The notes: a model not told the origin generated them from the letters alone. Shown: positions 17,807 through 28,813, numbered from the stretch's first letter. The stretch: DNA of 64,000 bases from Mycobacterium sp. ENV421 (GCF_002887815.1 NZ_PDHO01000013.1:1-64000); one strand, 5' to 3'. Numbers and translations: made by a program.

Positions 17807-18559
17807 TCAGCGGCGATACTGCGACTCGAGCACCAGGTCGGGCACCAGTTTCTGGTACTCCATGTGAGTGCGGTGTTCCACCGTGGTCCAGCTGTTGCCC
17901 TCCTGCTCGTGCATGAAGGCGCGGTACTTCGGCGAGCCCGGAAAGCCGACATTGTCGGCGACGACGACGGCCCCGCTGCGTAGCCAGCCCCGCTCGACGA
18001 TGCTGAGCAAGTCCGCCAGATAAGCGTTCTTGTCGTGGTCGATGAACAGGAAATCGACTGTGCCTGAGTCGAATCCGTGCTCATCATGCAGCGCGTCGAG
18101 CGTGCGCCCGCCATCGCCGACCGTCCCGACCACGCAGGTGACCCGGTCAGCAACCCCCGCATGTGCCCAGATCCGCCGGGCCACAGCGGCATTCGCAGAT
18201 GCGAGTTCGACGGAATACACCCGCGCCGACGGCGCCGCCCCCGCGATCCGTAACGCGCCATACCCGCAGTAGGTGCCCAGTTCGAGCGCCAGTCGAGGAT
18301 CGGCACGGCGCACCGCGGCATCGAGCAGCGCGCCCTTCTCGTCGCCGATGTTGACCAGAAACGACTTGGCGTAGGCGTACTCGTCGATGGTGGCCAGCAC
18401 GCTGTCGATATCGCCGCGACGGGCGTTGGCCTCGACGTAGTCCGCCGCCGCGGCCTCCCGGCCGTCGCCGATCTGGCCCGTCCTGTTGAAGTTCCGGATC
18501 CCGATGCCGGTGCGCAGCACCGACCATCGCAGCAACGGCAAATGCTGGCGAAGATTCAT
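17807..18559 (-). CDS. Class I O-methyltransferase (catechol-type)
   Basis: 250 residues. The SAM motif LALELGTYCGYGALRIA (about residues 89-105), the acidic SVELASANAAVARRIW and the metal-ligand region FLFIDHDKNAYLADL fit the caffeoyl-CoA/catechol O-methyltransferase family with Mg2+. TAGCGT sits 6 nt before the ATG, so it may be leaderless. It is divergent from the membrane-methyltransferase/MmpL/PKS run (56 nt gap), and could act on the polyketide product; that is inference only. Confidence 0.87.
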   Translation of the reverse strand: MNLRQHLPLLRWSVLRTGIGIRNFNRTGQIGDGREAAAADYVEANARRGDIDSVLATIDEYAYAKSFLVNIGDEKGALLDAAVRRADPRLALELGTYCGYGALRIAGAAPSARVYSVELASANAAVARRIWAHAGVADRVTCVVGTVGDGGRTLDALHDEHGFDSGTVDFLFIDHDKNAYLADLLSIVERGWLRSGAVVVADNVGFPGSPKYRAFMHEQEGNSWTTVEHRTHMEYQKLVPDLVLESQYRR

Positions 18560-18615
18560 GGACTCACGCTACGTTGTGCTCGCGGGTGCCAGTGACGGGC
18601 TTGCGAGAGGTGCGT

Positions 18616-19452
18616 GTGCGGGCAATAGCGTCATCGCCCGTCGCCAGAAAAGGCGGCGGCCGGACAGTCCTGGCCGTGAGCTACGGCGTCGTTTGTCATG
18701 CGTTGTTCGTGGTGGCCGTCGGTTCGATGGTCGTCGCGATGTACTTCGGGATGAGCCGCTCGCTCGGCAGGGTGCCTGCCCCGTGGAGCTGGGTCGCCAA
18801 CGCCGCCCTTCTCCTTCAGTTCCCGGTCATCCACTCCATGCTGCTCACCGGCCGCGGCCGGACACTCCTCGCCGCGCTGGCGCCGCGCGGCACCGGCGCC
18901 ACCCTTGCGCCGACGACCTATGTCATCGCCGGCTCGCTTCAGCTGATCGCGCTGTTCGCGTTGTGGACGCCCAGCGGAACGATCTGGTGGCAGGCGCGGG
19001 GATCGGCGTTGACCGCGGTCGTCGCGCTCTATGCGGTCGCCTGGGTCCTGCTGGGGAAGTCGATGGTCGACGCCGGCCTGTCGCTGCAAACCGGCAGCCT
19101 GGGCTGGGTCGCGCTGCTGCGCGACCGCAAGCTGGTCTTCCCGAAGATGCCGACGACCGGTCTTTTCCGGCTCACCCGGCAGCCGATCTACGTCGCGTTC
19201 GCGCTCACGGTCTGGACGGTGCCGACCTGGACGCCCGATCAGTTGGTTCTGGCCGTGGTATTCACCACGTACTGCCTGGTAGGGCCGCTGTTCAAAGAGG
19301 CCCGCTTCCGTCGCGTGTTCGGTGCCGAGTTCGACAACTATGCGCGGGGAGTGCCCTATTGGTTACCGTGGCCCGGTAGGTTTCGAGGCCGTTCGGGGAG
19401 GCGTTGTGAACCTCCTGCTGGTCGCGTACGTATCAGCAGAAGGCAGGGCTGA
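18616..19452 (+). CDS. Membrane methyltransferase of the NnrU/MddA/ICMT type
   Basis: About 278 residues with five or more transmembrane helices. The C-terminal segment TGLFRLTRQPIYVAFALTVW resembles the SAM-binding RHP-Y motif of isoprenylcysteine methyltransferases, and the overall plan resembles methanethiol S-methyltransferase MddA. GTG 18616 is a guess; GTG 18610 and TTG 18574 are also in frame, and GAGAGG lies just before. Ends 16 nt before the MmpL gene. Together with the second ICMT-like gene at 22.8 kb this makes two membrane methyltransferases in one run. Confidence 0.7.
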   Translation: MRAIASSPVARKGGGRTVLAVSYGVVCHALFVVAVGSMVVAMYFGMSRSLGRVPAPWSWVANAALLLQFPVIHSMLLTGRGRTLLAALAPRGTGATLAPTTYVIAGSLQLIALFALWTPSGTIWWQARGSALTAVVALYAVAWVLLGKSMVDAGLSLQTGSLGWVALLRDRKLVFPKMPTTGLFRLTRQPIYVAFALTVWTVPTWTPDQLVLAVVFTTYCLVGPLFKEARFRRVFGAEFDNYARGVPYWLPWPGRFRGRSGRRCEPPAGRVRISRRQG

Positions 19453-19468
19453 ACCTAAGGACGGACCA

Positions 19469-21706
19469 TTGCTGCGAGCGATTGCCCGGCTAGCTATTGC
19501 AGCACCACGTCAGGTGGTCGCCGTAGCGATCCTCGTCATGGTTGCGATCGGCGTTTTCGGCGTACCGGTCGCCAAGAGCCTCTCGCCCAGCGGCTTCGCC
19601 GACCCGAACTCGCAGTCGTCGCGCGCCACGCAGCTGCTCACCGACAAGTTCGACCAGGGTGACGTGCAGTTCCTGGTTGTCGTCACCGCGGGTGACCGCT
19701 TCGACAGTCCGGCGGCGCGAGCGGCCGCAACTGACGTCATCGACCAGCTGAAACGGTCCGGCCACGTCACCGGCATCTCCTCGGCGTGGACATCGCCACC
19801 GCAGGCCGCGGCCGCGCTCGTCAGCCGGGATCAGAAGTCGGGCCTGATCACCGCCGGCATCACCGGAAGTGAAGCCGACCAGCAGACTTACGCCAAAGAG
19901 TTGTCCGCGCAGGTCAGCCGGGACCGCGACGGCATCGTGGTACGCACCGGCGGGGCGGCGATGGTCAACCTGCAGGTGACCGAGCAGTCGCAGCACGATC
20001 TGCTGCTCATGGAGTCCATCGCCATTCCGCTGAGCTTCCTGGTGCTGGTCTGGGTGTTCGGCGGCGTGTTTGCCGCCGCGCTGCCGGTGGCGGTGGGGCT
20101 GGTGGCGATTCTCGGTGCGCTGGCCGTGCTCCGGGTGACGACGTTCTTCACCGACGTCTCGATCTTCGCGCTGAACCTCACCACTGCCATGGGTCTTGCC
20201 CTCGCGATCGACTACACGCTGCTGATGATCAGCCGCTATCGCGACGAATTGGCGCACGGGGCGGATCGCGAGGCCGCGCTGATGCGAACGATGGAGTCGG
20301 CGGGCCGCACCGTGCTGTTCTCCGGAACCACCGTCGCGTTGTCCATGGGCGCCATGGTGCTGTTCCCGATGCACTTCCTGAAGTCATTCGCCTATGCCGG
20401 CGTGGCCACCGTCGCGCTCGCCGCACTGGCCGCCATCGTGATCACACCCGCCGCGATCAGCCTGCTCGGTGATCGGCTCGACTCGCTCGACGTGCGCCGC
20501 CTGGTCCGGCGCAGCCTGAGCCGGGCCGAGCCCGTGCAGCGCCCGGTCGAAGAGCAATTCTGGTATCGCGCAACGAAATTCGTGATGAAGCGGGCGGTGC
20601 CGATCGGGTTGGCCGGCGTCGTGGTGCTGCTGATACTCGGTGCGCCCTTCCTGGGTGTGCGGCCGGGATTTCCCGACGATCGGGTGCTGCCCACCTCGGC
20701 GTCGGCCCATCAGGTGGGTGACCTGCTGCGCAGTGAGTTCACCAACAACTCCGAGACCGCGATCCCGGTGGTCATCCCGGATGCGTCGGGCCTGTCGGAC
20801 CCGCAGATCGCCCGCTACGCGGCGGACCTGTCGCGGGTGGCGGACGTACCGTCGGTGTCGGCGCCGATGGGAGCGTTCGTCGGCGGGAATCTCGTCGGCC
20901 CGCCGACCGCGGCGACCGGATCGTCGTCTGGCAGCGCACTTCTCACGGTGGAGAGCACCGCCCCGTTGTTCTCGGACCGTTCCGAGGATCAACTCACCCG
21001 GCTGCACGAGGTTCCGACGCCGGGCGACACGACCGTCGAGTTCGCGGGTACCGCGCAGACCAATCGGGACAGCGTGGATGCCATCGCCTCGCGGCTACCC
21101 GCGGTACTCGGCCTGATCGCGGCGATCATGCTGGTGCTGCTGTTCCTGCTGACCGGCAGCGTGGTGCTACCGCTGAAGGCTCTGGTGCTCAATGTGCTGT
21201 CGCTGACGGCGGCGTTCGGGGCGATGGTGTGGATTTTCCAGGACGGCCATCTCGGCGCGCTGGGCACCACCTCGACCGGCACCTTGGTGGCAAACATCCC
21301 GGTGCTGCTGTTCTGCATCGCATTCGGCCTCTCGATGGACTACGAGGTGTTCCTCGTGTCGCGAATCCGGGAGTTCTGGCTGGCATCACCGCAGCGCGGC
21401 GCCGCGGACAACGACGAGAGCGTTGCTCTTGGTGTGGCCCACACCGGCCGTGTGATCACCGCCGCCGCGTTGATCATGGCAATCTCGTTCGCCGCGCTGA
21501 CCGCGGCTCATGTGTCGTTCATGCGGATGTTCGGGCTTGGTCTTGCATTGGCTGTACTGGCCGACGCCACCCTGGTTCGGCTGGTCCTGGTTCCGGCGTT
21601 CATGCACGTCATGGGCCGGTGGAACTGGTGGGAGCCCAAGCCGCTGGCCTGGATGCACCAACGGGTCGGCATTCGCGAAGGAGGCCCGGCGAGGCATACT
21701 GGGTGA
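19469..21706 (+). CDS. MmpL/RND-family transporter
   Basis: 745 residues from TTG 19469 (AAGGA 7 nt upstream); GTG 19406 with GGGGAGG before it would add 21 residues and overlap the previous gene. Two repeats each with a large periplasmic loop and a six-helix block. Ion-pathway Asp residues are in [19 protein letters not shown] and [18 protein letters not shown], as in proton-driven MmpL lipid exporters. It ends 1 nt before the type III PKS start, so the two are probably translated together, and it may export the polyketide or a derivative. Confidence 0.9.
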   Translation: MLRAIARLAIAAPRQVVAVAILVMVAIGVFGVPVAKSLSPSGFADPNSQSSRATQLLTDKFDQGDVQFLVVVTAGDRFDSPAARAAATDVIDQLKRSGHVTGISSAWTSPPQAAAALVSRDQKSGLITAGITGSEADQQTYAKELSAQVSRDRDGIVVRTGGAAMVNLQVTEQSQHDLLLMESIAIPLSFLVLVWVFGGVFAAALPVAVGLVAILGALAVLRVTTFFTDVSIFALNLTTAMGLALAIDYTLLMISRYRDELAHGADREAALMRTMESAGRTVLFSGTTVALSMGAMVLFPMHFLKSFAYAGVATVALAALAAIVITPAAISLLGDRLDSLDVRRLVRRSLSRAEPVQRPVEEQFWYRATKFVMKRAVPIGLAGVVVLLILGAPFLGVRPGFPDDRVLPTSASAHQVGDLLRSEFTNNSETAIPVVIPDASGLSDPQIARYAADLSRVADVPSVSAPMGAFVGGNLVGPPTAATGSSSGSALLTVESTAPLFSDRSEDQLTRLHEVPTPGDTTVEFAGTAQTNRDSVDAIASRLPAVLGLIAAIMLVLLFLLTGSVVLPLKALVLNVLSLTAAFGAMVWIFQDGHLGALGTTSTGTLVANIPVLLFCIAFGLSMDYEVFLVSRIREFWLASPQRGAADNDESVALGVAHTGRVITAAALIMAISFAALTAAHVSFMRMFGLGLALAVLADATLVRLVLVPAFMHVMGRWNWWEPKPLAWMHQRVGIREGGPARHTG

Positions 21707-21707
21707 C

Positions 21708-22841
21708 GTGTCGAACAAGGGGCCGCGGGCAAATATCGGTGAACCGGTGTCGGATGCTCTTCGTGTCAATGACATGCGTCCGATCAGTGTCATCGCCGGA
21801 GTGCGCGGGGAGTTGCCCCCGCACCGGTACACCCAAGCCGAGGTCACCGAAGCGTTTCTCACCATCGGCGGCTACGGCGAGTACGAAGAGATCCTTCGCA
21901 AGCTGCATCGCAGTGCCAAAGTCGACAACCGGCACTTCGTCCTACCGCTGGATCAATACCCCGCGCTGAAGGATTTCGGCGAAGCCAACGACCTGTTCAT
22001 CGAGAACGCCGTCGAACTCGGCTCGGCCGCGGTCGCGGGTGCCCTCGAGGAGGCCGGTCTGCGGCCGGAGGACGTCGATCTCATCGTGTCGACCACCGTG
22101 ACCGGCGTCGCGGCCCCATCCATCGAGGCCCGGATCGCCGGCCGGCTGGGGATGCGGCCCGACGTCCGCCGGGTGCCGATGTTCGGCCTCGGTTGCGTGG
22201 CCGGTGCGGCGGGTGTGGCCCGGCTGCACGACTATCTGCGCGGTGATCCCGACGGTGTCGCGGTGCTGGTGTCCGTCGAGTTGTGCTCGATGACCTACAC
22301 GGCGAACAAGCCGACCTTGCCCGGGCTGGTCGGCAGCGCGTTGTTCGCCGATGGGGCCGCGGCCGTCGTGGCCGTCGGGCAACGCCGGGCGGAGAAGATC
22401 AACGCCGGCGGGCCCGATGTGATCGATTCACGCAGCCATTTGTATCCGGATTCGTTGCGCACCATGGGCTGGGACGTCGGAGCGGACGGTCTGGAGCTTG
22501 TGCTGTCCGCCGATCTGCCCGATGTCATCGAGCGCTACCTGCCTGACGATGTCACCGAATTCCTTGGCGCACACGACCTCGAGCTCGACGACATCGGCAC
22601 CTGGGTCTGTCATCCCGGCGGTCCCAAGATCATCGAGGCGATCGTCAACAGCCTGAAGCTGCCCGACGAGGCGCTCGAGCTCACCTGGCGCTCGCTGGCC
22701 GACATCGGCAACATCTCGTCGTCGTCGGTGCTGCACGTGCTGCGCGACACCATCGCCAAGCGTCCGTCAGCAGGTCCGAGTGTGATGATGGCCATGGGTC
22801 CCGGGTTCTGCTCGGAACTGGTGCTGCTGCGCTGGCACTGA
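21708..22841 (+). CDS. Type III polyketide synthase
   Basis: 377 residues from GTG 21708. Chalcone-synthase-fold enzyme that extends a CoA starter with malonyl-CoA and cyclises it. The catalytic triad is complete: Cys163 (FGLGCVAGA), His302 (VCHPGGPKI) and Asn335 (IGNISSSSV). Mycobacterial relatives make alkylpyrones and alkylresorcinol-type products, and one cluster of this kind (PKS, methyltransferase, FAD monooxygenase) has been linked to polyketide quinones as electron carriers. The next two genes match that gene set. The start is coupled to mmpL and the stop overlaps the ICMT start (TGATG type). Confidence 0.95.
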   Translation: MSNKGPRANIGEPVSDALRVNDMRPISVIAGVRGELPPHRYTQAEVTEAFLTIGGYGEYEEILRKLHRSAKVDNRHFVLPLDQYPALKDFGEANDLFIENAVELGSAAVAGALEEAGLRPEDVDLIVSTTVTGVAAPSIEARIAGRLGMRPDVRRVPMFGLGCVAGAAGVARLHDYLRGDPDGVAVLVSVELCSMTYTANKPTLPGLVGSALFADGAAAVVAVGQRRAEKINAGGPDVIDSRSHLYPDSLRTMGWDVGADGLELVLSADLPDVIERYLPDDVTEFLGAHDLELDDIGTWVCHPGGPKIIEAIVNSLKLPDEALELTWRSLADIGNISSSSVLHVLRDTIAKRPSAGPSVMMAMGPGFCSELVLLRWH

Positions 22842-23350
22842 TGACCTGGTATGTGCTGCTGGTCGCAGCTGTGGCGGCCGAACGCCTGGCCGAATTGGTC
22901 GTCGCGAAGCGCAATCTCGCCTGGAGCCGCGCGCAGGGCGGTGTCGAGTTCGGGGCCGGTCACTACCCGTTGATGGTGGTGCTGCACACCGGGTTCCTCG
23001 CCGGGGCGCTGGTGGAGGTGATCGGCCTGCACCGGCCGTTCCTGCCCGCGCTCGGTTGGCCGATGCTGGCGATAGTTGTTGGGGCACAAGGCTTGCGGTG
23101 GTGGTGCATCACCACGCTCGGTAGGCAGTGGAACACCAGGGTCGTCGTCATCCCCGGTGCTACGCGCGTCGAGGGCGGCCCATACCGGTTCTTCTCCCAC
23201 CCCAACTATGTCGCCGTCGTCGCCGAGGGCATCGCGCTGCCGTTGGTGCACACCGGGTGGATCACCGCATTGGTCTTCACCGTGCTCAACGCGGCCCTGT
23301 TGCGCACGCGCATCCGCACCGAAAACGCCGCGCTGGCAAGCCTGTCGTGA
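22841..23350 (+). CDS. Isoprenylcysteine-carboxyl-methyltransferase-family membrane methyltransferase
   Basis: 169 residues, four to five transmembrane helices. The C-terminal motif GPYRFFSHPNYVAVVAEGIALPL is the SAM-binding signature of ICMT-type enzymes. Bacillus BpsB (YpbQ), next to the type III PKS BpsA, is a homologue that O-methylates alkylpyrones, so a polyketide O-methyltransferase is the likely role. ATG 22841 overlaps the PKS stop by one base and its own stop overlaps the next start by 4 nt (GTGA), so all three are one translation unit. Confidence 0.92.
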   Translation: MTWYVLLVAAVAAERLAELVVAKRNLAWSRAQGGVEFGAGHYPLMVVLHTGFLAGALVEVIGLHRPFLPALGWPMLAIVVGAQGLRWWCITTLGRQWNTRVVVIPGATRVEGGPYRFFSHPNYVAVVAEGIALPLVHTGWITALVFTVLNAALLRTRIRTENAALASLS

Positions 23351-24363
23351 TCGATCTCCTGGTGGCAGGCGGCGGCCCGGCCGGTCTGGTCACCGCATTG
23401 CATGCCGCCCGCGCCGGGCTGAAAGTGACCGTCGTCGAACGCCGGCGCGCACCGATCGACAAGGCCTGCGGCGAGGGAATGATGCCCTATACCGTGGCGC
23501 AGCTCGATAAACTCGGAATAGTTCTGCCCGGCAAGCCGTTTCGGGGCATCACCTATTTCGATACCGCGCGACGGGTGGACGCGCCGTTTCGCTCCGGTCC
23601 GGGTATGGGCGTGCGCCGAACCGCGTTGCACACCGCGTTGGCGGATGCGGTCCAAGCCGCCGGTGTCGACGTGGTGGACGCTCACATCGGTCCGATCACC
23701 CAGGATGCGGACTCGGTGCAGTGCGGGCCTTTTCGTGCTCGCTACCTGGCCGCCGCCGACGGCTTGCATTCGCCGATCCGGCGGTCGCTGGGCCTGTCCC
23801 GCCCCAGCGGCGGGTCGCGGCGGTGGGGCCTGCGGCGGCACGTGCACATCGCACCGTGGAGCGACCGTGTCGAGGTGTACTGGGGTGACGGCGCCGAGGC
23901 CTATGTCACGCCGGTGGCCGACGACTGTGTGGGCATCGCGATCCTGACCGCGCGGCAGGGTTCGTTCGAGAGCAGGCTGGCCGAATTCGGCGCCCTGCGC
24001 GAGCGGGTGAACGGATGTCAGCACGGCCCCGAGCGGGCGGCGGGTCCGCTGCGGCAGCGGGTGGCCGGGCGCCGAGCAGGCCGCGTCCTGCTGGTAGGTG
24101 ACGCCGCAGGCTACGTCGACGCCCTGACCGGTGAAGGGCTCGGCATCGCCTTCGGGGGCGCCGAGCTGTTGGTGAATTGTGTTCTGGCCGAACGGCCGGG
24201 TGACTACGACCGGCAGTGGCGGCGGATGTCGCGGCGCTACCGGCTGCTGACGGCGGGCCTGCTGCAGGCCGTCGAGTTCGGTCCCACCCGCTCGGCGGTG
24301 GTGCCTGCGGCGGCGGCGCTGCCGCGCGCGTTCGGCAAGATTGTGAACCTGCTGGCTTACTGA
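23347..24363 (+). CDS. FAD-dependent monooxygenase/reductase (geranylgeranyl-reductase-like)
   Basis: 338 residues from GTG 23347 that overlaps the previous stop. FAD-binding GxGxxG variant at the start (LLVAGGGPAGLVTALHAARAG), then the ACGEGM region after the first strand, the middle GVRRTALHTAL motif and the late GDAAGYVDALTGEGLGIAF FAD motif. It fits aromatic ring hydroxylases and geranylgeranyl reductases. In the polyketide setting it would oxidise the ring to a quinone; this matches published quinone clusters but is not proven by sequence. Confidence 0.9.
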   Translation: MIDLLVAGGGPAGLVTALHAARAGLKVTVVERRRAPIDKACGEGMMPYTVAQLDKLGIVLPGKPFRGITYFDTARRVDAPFRSGPGMGVRRTALHTALADAVQAAGVDVVDAHIGPITQDADSVQCGPFRARYLAAADGLHSPIRRSLGLSRPSGGSRRWGLRRHVHIAPWSDRVEVYWGDGAEAYVTPVADDCVGIAILTARQGSFESRLAEFGALRERVNGCQHGPERAAGPLRQRVAGRRAGRVLLVGDAAGYVDALTGEGLGIAFGGAELLVNCVLAERPGDYDRQWRRMSRRYRLLTAGLLQAVEFGPTRSAVVPAAAALPRAFGKIVNLLAY

Positions 24364-24382
24364 CGGCGTAGGCTGCGCCGCT

Positions 24383-25246
24383 ATGAGCAACGGCCCGCAT
24401 GGTGTCGTACACATCCCGGAGATATCAGACTGGAATCGCCTGCTGGAGGGCCGCGTTGCGGTCGTGACCGGCGGCGGCGACGGTATCGGCGGTGCGATTT
24501 CGGCGCTGTTCGCCGCGCACGGCGCCGTCGTCGAGGTCGCCGAGATCGACCCGGTCCGCGCCGACCGCATCAGCCGCGAGGTGAGGGCAGCCGGCGGGGT
24601 GATCCGCAGCCACGTCGTGGACGTGACGGTCGACGACGATGTCGCCCGCCTTGCCGATGCGGTGCTGGGGACACATGGGCGGGTGGACGTCGTGGTCAAC
24701 AACGTCGGTGACTACCGGCCGCTGGTGGGCTTCGATGAGTCGACACCGCAGACCTGGCAACGGATGTACGACGTCAACCTGCGCCATGTCTTCGCGGTGA
24801 CCCGTGCCTTCGTCGGGGCGATGATCGAGGCGGGCAGCGGCACCATCGTCAACGTCCACTCGGTGGAAGGGATGCGCGGCTTTCCGCGTGATCCGGTCTA
24901 CGGTGCGATGAAAGCCGCTGTCGCACATTTCACGACGTGCCTGGCGGTCGATCTGGGCCGCCACGGAATTCGCGTCAACGGCATCGGCACCGATCTCACC
25001 CAGACGCCGCAGGTGGACTATCTCACCGGGTATGAGGACGTCGAGCATCTGTGGCAGTCGTGGGCGCCGGTCGGTCGGGTCGGCTGGCCGGACGATCAGG
25101 CGCGGGTGGCGCTGTTCCTCGCCTCGGAGCTGTCAGGTTTCGTCACCGGCCACAACATCCCGGTCGACGGCGGGACGAAAGCCGGTGGTGGATGGTTGTT
25201 TTCGCCGCGCGCCGGCCGTTTCGTCAACCGATCCAAGCACCTGTAG
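24383..25246 (+). CDS. SDR-family oxidoreductase
   Basis: 287 residues, NAD(P)-dependent. Rossmann motif TGGGDGIGGAI near residue 29, NNVGDYRP, and the catalytic Ser...Tyr-x3-Lys in HSVEGMRGFPRDPVYGAMK. TAGGCT lies 8 nt before ATG 24383, so it may be transcribed alone and leaderless, although it follows the FAD gene by only 19 nt. The N-terminal 20 residues (SNGPHGVVHIPEISDW) extend beyond most SDRs. Its substrate is unknown; it may belong to the polyketide run. Confidence 0.88.
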   Translation: MSNGPHGVVHIPEISDWNRLLEGRVAVVTGGGDGIGGAISALFAAHGAVVEVAEIDPVRADRISREVRAAGGVIRSHVVDVTVDDDVARLADAVLGTHGRVDVVVNNVGDYRPLVGFDESTPQTWQRMYDVNLRHVFAVTRAFVGAMIEAGSGTIVNVHSVEGMRGFPRDPVYGAMKAAVAHFTTCLAVDLGRHGIRVNGIGTDLTQTPQVDYLTGYEDVEHLWQSWAPVGRVGWPDDQARVALFLASELSGFVTGHNIPVDGGTKAGGGWLFSPRAGRFVNRSKHL

Positions 25247-25249
25247 GTC

Positions 25250-26800
25250 TCAGCGCGCGGAGTGCCCTGTGGAGCTGTGTCCGGTGGTTCCGCCCGATGC
25301 CGTCCGATCGGCGCGCTGCTGAGCGGGCTTGCTGCGGCGTTGTGTGCTCGGTGTGGACGCGGCCGCGGGGCTGGGAGTGTTGCCGGCCGTGGCGGGTTGC
25401 CGCTTGCTTGTCGCGACCGCTCTGCCCGGGGTCGGCGTCGCGGCGGTCTGCGCTGCCGGGGCGGATGGTCTGGCCGCGGCGGTGCGTCCGGCGGTCGGGA
25501 TGCCCAGCGCCCCGGCGATGGTCTTCACCACCGCGTTGATGGCGCTATTCACCAGCTGCACAATGAATTTCGGCACCACGAGTGCCTGATTGATCAGCTG
25601 ACGGATGAATACTTGGACGCCCTGCAGGAACGGATTGGCGGGCATGTACGGCGTCACGTCGAAGGGCTCGGCAGTGCCGTCCGCCAGATCGGCGATCAAC
25701 GCGGCGACGGTCTCGGCTGCCAGTTTGGGGGTCCAGTTGGTCGTAAATATGCCGAAGTTGGCCTCGTCGTCGAAGGCACCGGTCGCGGTGTCGCGCGTGG
25801 TGTAGATGAACATCGGACCGGCGCCGTTCACCTGCTGCCATGCCACCACGAAGTCGTGGATGTAGGCGGCTTGCTGGGCCTGCGACACCACGCTGGTCGG
25901 CAGACCGTATTCGGTGGCCCACAGTTTGAGGTCGGCGTCGCCGTTGGCCGCCATCAATGCGCGGATGGCCGCGACCTGTTCGATGGGTTCACCCGACATG
26001 GTCCCCTTGGAGAACGGGGTGACGTAGTGGTACGGGTGAAAGGACATCGCGTCGAAAAAGCCATGTGCCCCATCGGTATACATCTGCGTGACGAACTTGA
26101 CCGCGCTGGTCGACACACCCGGAATGTTGCCCACCGCACCCAGCACACCGCCGATGACGGTGGCGTCCGGGTCGGCGGCCTTGATCGCGGGGTAGGCGGC
26201 CTTGAGCAGGTCGGTGTAGGCCTTCGCGCTGACCGGCGACCAGAAGGTCACACCGTTCGGTTCGTTCCAGACTTCGTAGGCCGAGATCTTGCCCTGGTAG
26301 CGGGTAGCGACGGCTGAGGCGAACGCGGCGTAGGTGGCGGGGTTGGGATGCCCGTTGAGCGGGAAGCCCGCCCAGGCCGGGGTCCCGCTGATGACACCGA
26401 GCACACCCATGTCGCGCTCGGCGATGGCGTTGACCACCATGTCCAGCTTTGACCAGTCATAGCTCTGAGAACTGTTGGGCTGCACGAAGATCCATGGCAC
26501 CGCAATCCGGACGTCTGTGACACCGAGCGATTGGAGTTCGTCGAGGGTCGTCTTCAGATCCGCCTCGGACAAGGTGTACAGATTGGAATCGGCGATGCCC
26601 AGGGTGGTCGGCGACTCGTCGATCGCGGCCATCAGCACCACCGGCAGGTGGATCGGTCCGTGCGACACCGACCGCCCCGCTGCGGTGGGAGCCGGGGTGA
26701 GCGTGGCCGCGATGAGCGCCGCCGCCGTCACCGTCGTCACGGCTCGCTTCGCCGCCGTGACGCGGCAGGATTGAGCAGGCATACGCAGCACCCCCGACAT
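25250..26800 (-). CDS. Secreted cellulase-family glycoside hydrolase (GH5/GH39-like clan A)
   Basis: 516 residues. Signal peptide in the first 42 residues (AKRAVTTVTAAALIAATLTPAPTAA). The (β/α)8 barrel shows clan-A hallmarks: acid/base Glu in YEVWNEPNGV and the nucleophile Glu in LWATEYGLPT. The last 150 residues are a hydrophobic helical stretch (FIRQLINQALVVPKFIVQLVN) and an Ala/Pro/Thr-rich tail, common in mycobacterial secreted proteins. Substrate unknown; cell-wall or host polysaccharide are options. Convergent with the SDR (3-nt gap). Confidence 0.85.
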   Translation of the reverse strand: MSGVLRMPAQSCRVTAAKRAVTTVTAAALIAATLTPAPTAAGRSVSHGPIHLPVVLMAAIDESPTTLGIADSNLYTLSEADLKTTLDELQSLGVTDVRIAVPWIFVQPNSSQSYDWSKLDMVVNAIAERDMGVLGVISGTPAWAGFPLNGHPNPATYAAFASAVATRYQGKISAYEVWNEPNGVTFWSPVSAKAYTDLLKAAYPAIKAADPDATVIGGVLGAVGNIPGVSTSAVKFVTQMYTDGAHGFFDAMSFHPYHYVTPFSKGTMSGEPIEQVAAIRALMAANGDADLKLWATEYGLPTSVVSQAQQAAYIHDFVVAWQQVNGAGPMFIYTTRDTATGAFDDEANFGIFTTNWTPKLAAETVAALIADLADGTAEPFDVTPYMPANPFLQGVQVFIRQLINQALVVPKFIVQLVNSAINAVVKTIAGALGIPTAGRTAAARPSAPAAQTAATPTPGRAVATSKRQPATAGNTPSPAAASTPSTQRRSKPAQQRADRTASGGTTGHSSTGHSAR

Positions 26801-26934
26801 TTGCGCCCTGTGTCAGCAAACACTAGCGCGGGCCGGCGCGGTCGGGGGCGGTAGTTGAGCAACCCGACACGGCGGGTGTTTCGAATCGGTGCGCCGGGTT
26901 GCGGGCCATCGGTAGCCTCGGAGTCGATGGCTAG

Positions 26935-27990
<1,056 letters not shown>

Positions 27991-27991
27991 C

Positions 27992-28813
27992 ATGGCCAAG
28001 CCTGCGCTGAACAAAGACACCCGGTTGTGCATCTCGCTGGCCGCGCGGCCAAGCAACATCGGCACCCGGTTCCACAACTATCGCTACGAGCAGCTCGGCC
28101 TGGACTTCATCTACAAGGCTTTCACCACAACCGATATCGCGGCCGCCATCGGTGGCGTGCGGGCGCTGGGGATTCGCGGCTGTTCGGTGTCGATGCCGTT
28201 CAAACAGGATGTACTGGAGCTGGTCGATCATGTGGAGGACTCCGCGCGGGCGATCAACGCGGTGAACACGATCGTCAACGACGACGCTGTGCTGACCGCG
28301 GCCAACACCGATTACACCGCTGTGCAGCGGTTGATCGCCGAGCACGGCCTCGACCCCGACTCGGAGGTGCTGATCCGGGGCAGTGGCGGGATGGCGAGCG
28401 CGGTGGCAACGGCGTTCCGGGACAGCGGATTCGGCGTCGGCACCATCGTGGCCAGGAACTCCGACAGCGGCCCGGAGTTGGCGCAACGGCTGGGCTACGA
28501 CTGGCGCAGCGACGTCGGCGACCTGCGCGCGCCGATTATCGTCAACGTAACGCCGATCGGAATGGCCGACGGCCCTGAGGAACGCGAGCCCGCCTACGCC
28601 GACGCGGTGATCGCCGCTGCGCGTACAGTTTTCGACGTCGTCGCTGTGCCGTCGGAGACCCCATTGATCGCCGCGGCGCGGGCGGCGGGTAAGCAGGTCA
28701 TCACCGGTGGCGAGGTGATCGCGCTGCAGGCGGCCGAACAGTTCGAGCGGTACACCGGAGTCCGGCCCACCCCGCAGCAGGTCGCCGAGGCGTCGGCGTT
28801 CTCCCGGGGCTAG
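27992..28813 (+). CDS. Shikimate-dehydrogenase-family protein (AroE-like)
   Basis: 273 residues, NADP-dependent fold. The shikimate-binding motif SVSMPFK holds the catalytic Lys, followed by NAVNTIV and the Asp of NTDYTAV. The NADP loop reads RGSGGMASAVATAF instead of the common GAGG. It is coupled to the KAT gene (1-nt gap), an arrangement I recall from M. smegmatis. Whether it is the housekeeping AroE or a specialised paralogue is unclear, since mycobacteria also have aroE beside the alaS region. Confidence 0.85.
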   Translation: MAKPALNKDTRLCISLAARPSNIGTRFHNYRYEQLGLDFIYKAFTTTDIAAAIGGVRALGIRGCSVSMPFKQDVLELVDHVEDSARAINAVNTIVNDDAVLTAANTDYTAVQRLIAEHGLDPDSEVLIRGSGGMASAVATAFRDSGFGVGTIVARNSDSGPELAQRLGYDWRSDVGDLRAPIIVNVTPIGMADGPEEREPAYADAVIAAARTVFDVVAVPSETPLIAAARAAGKQVITGGEVIALQAAEQFERYTGVRPTPQQVAEASAFSRG

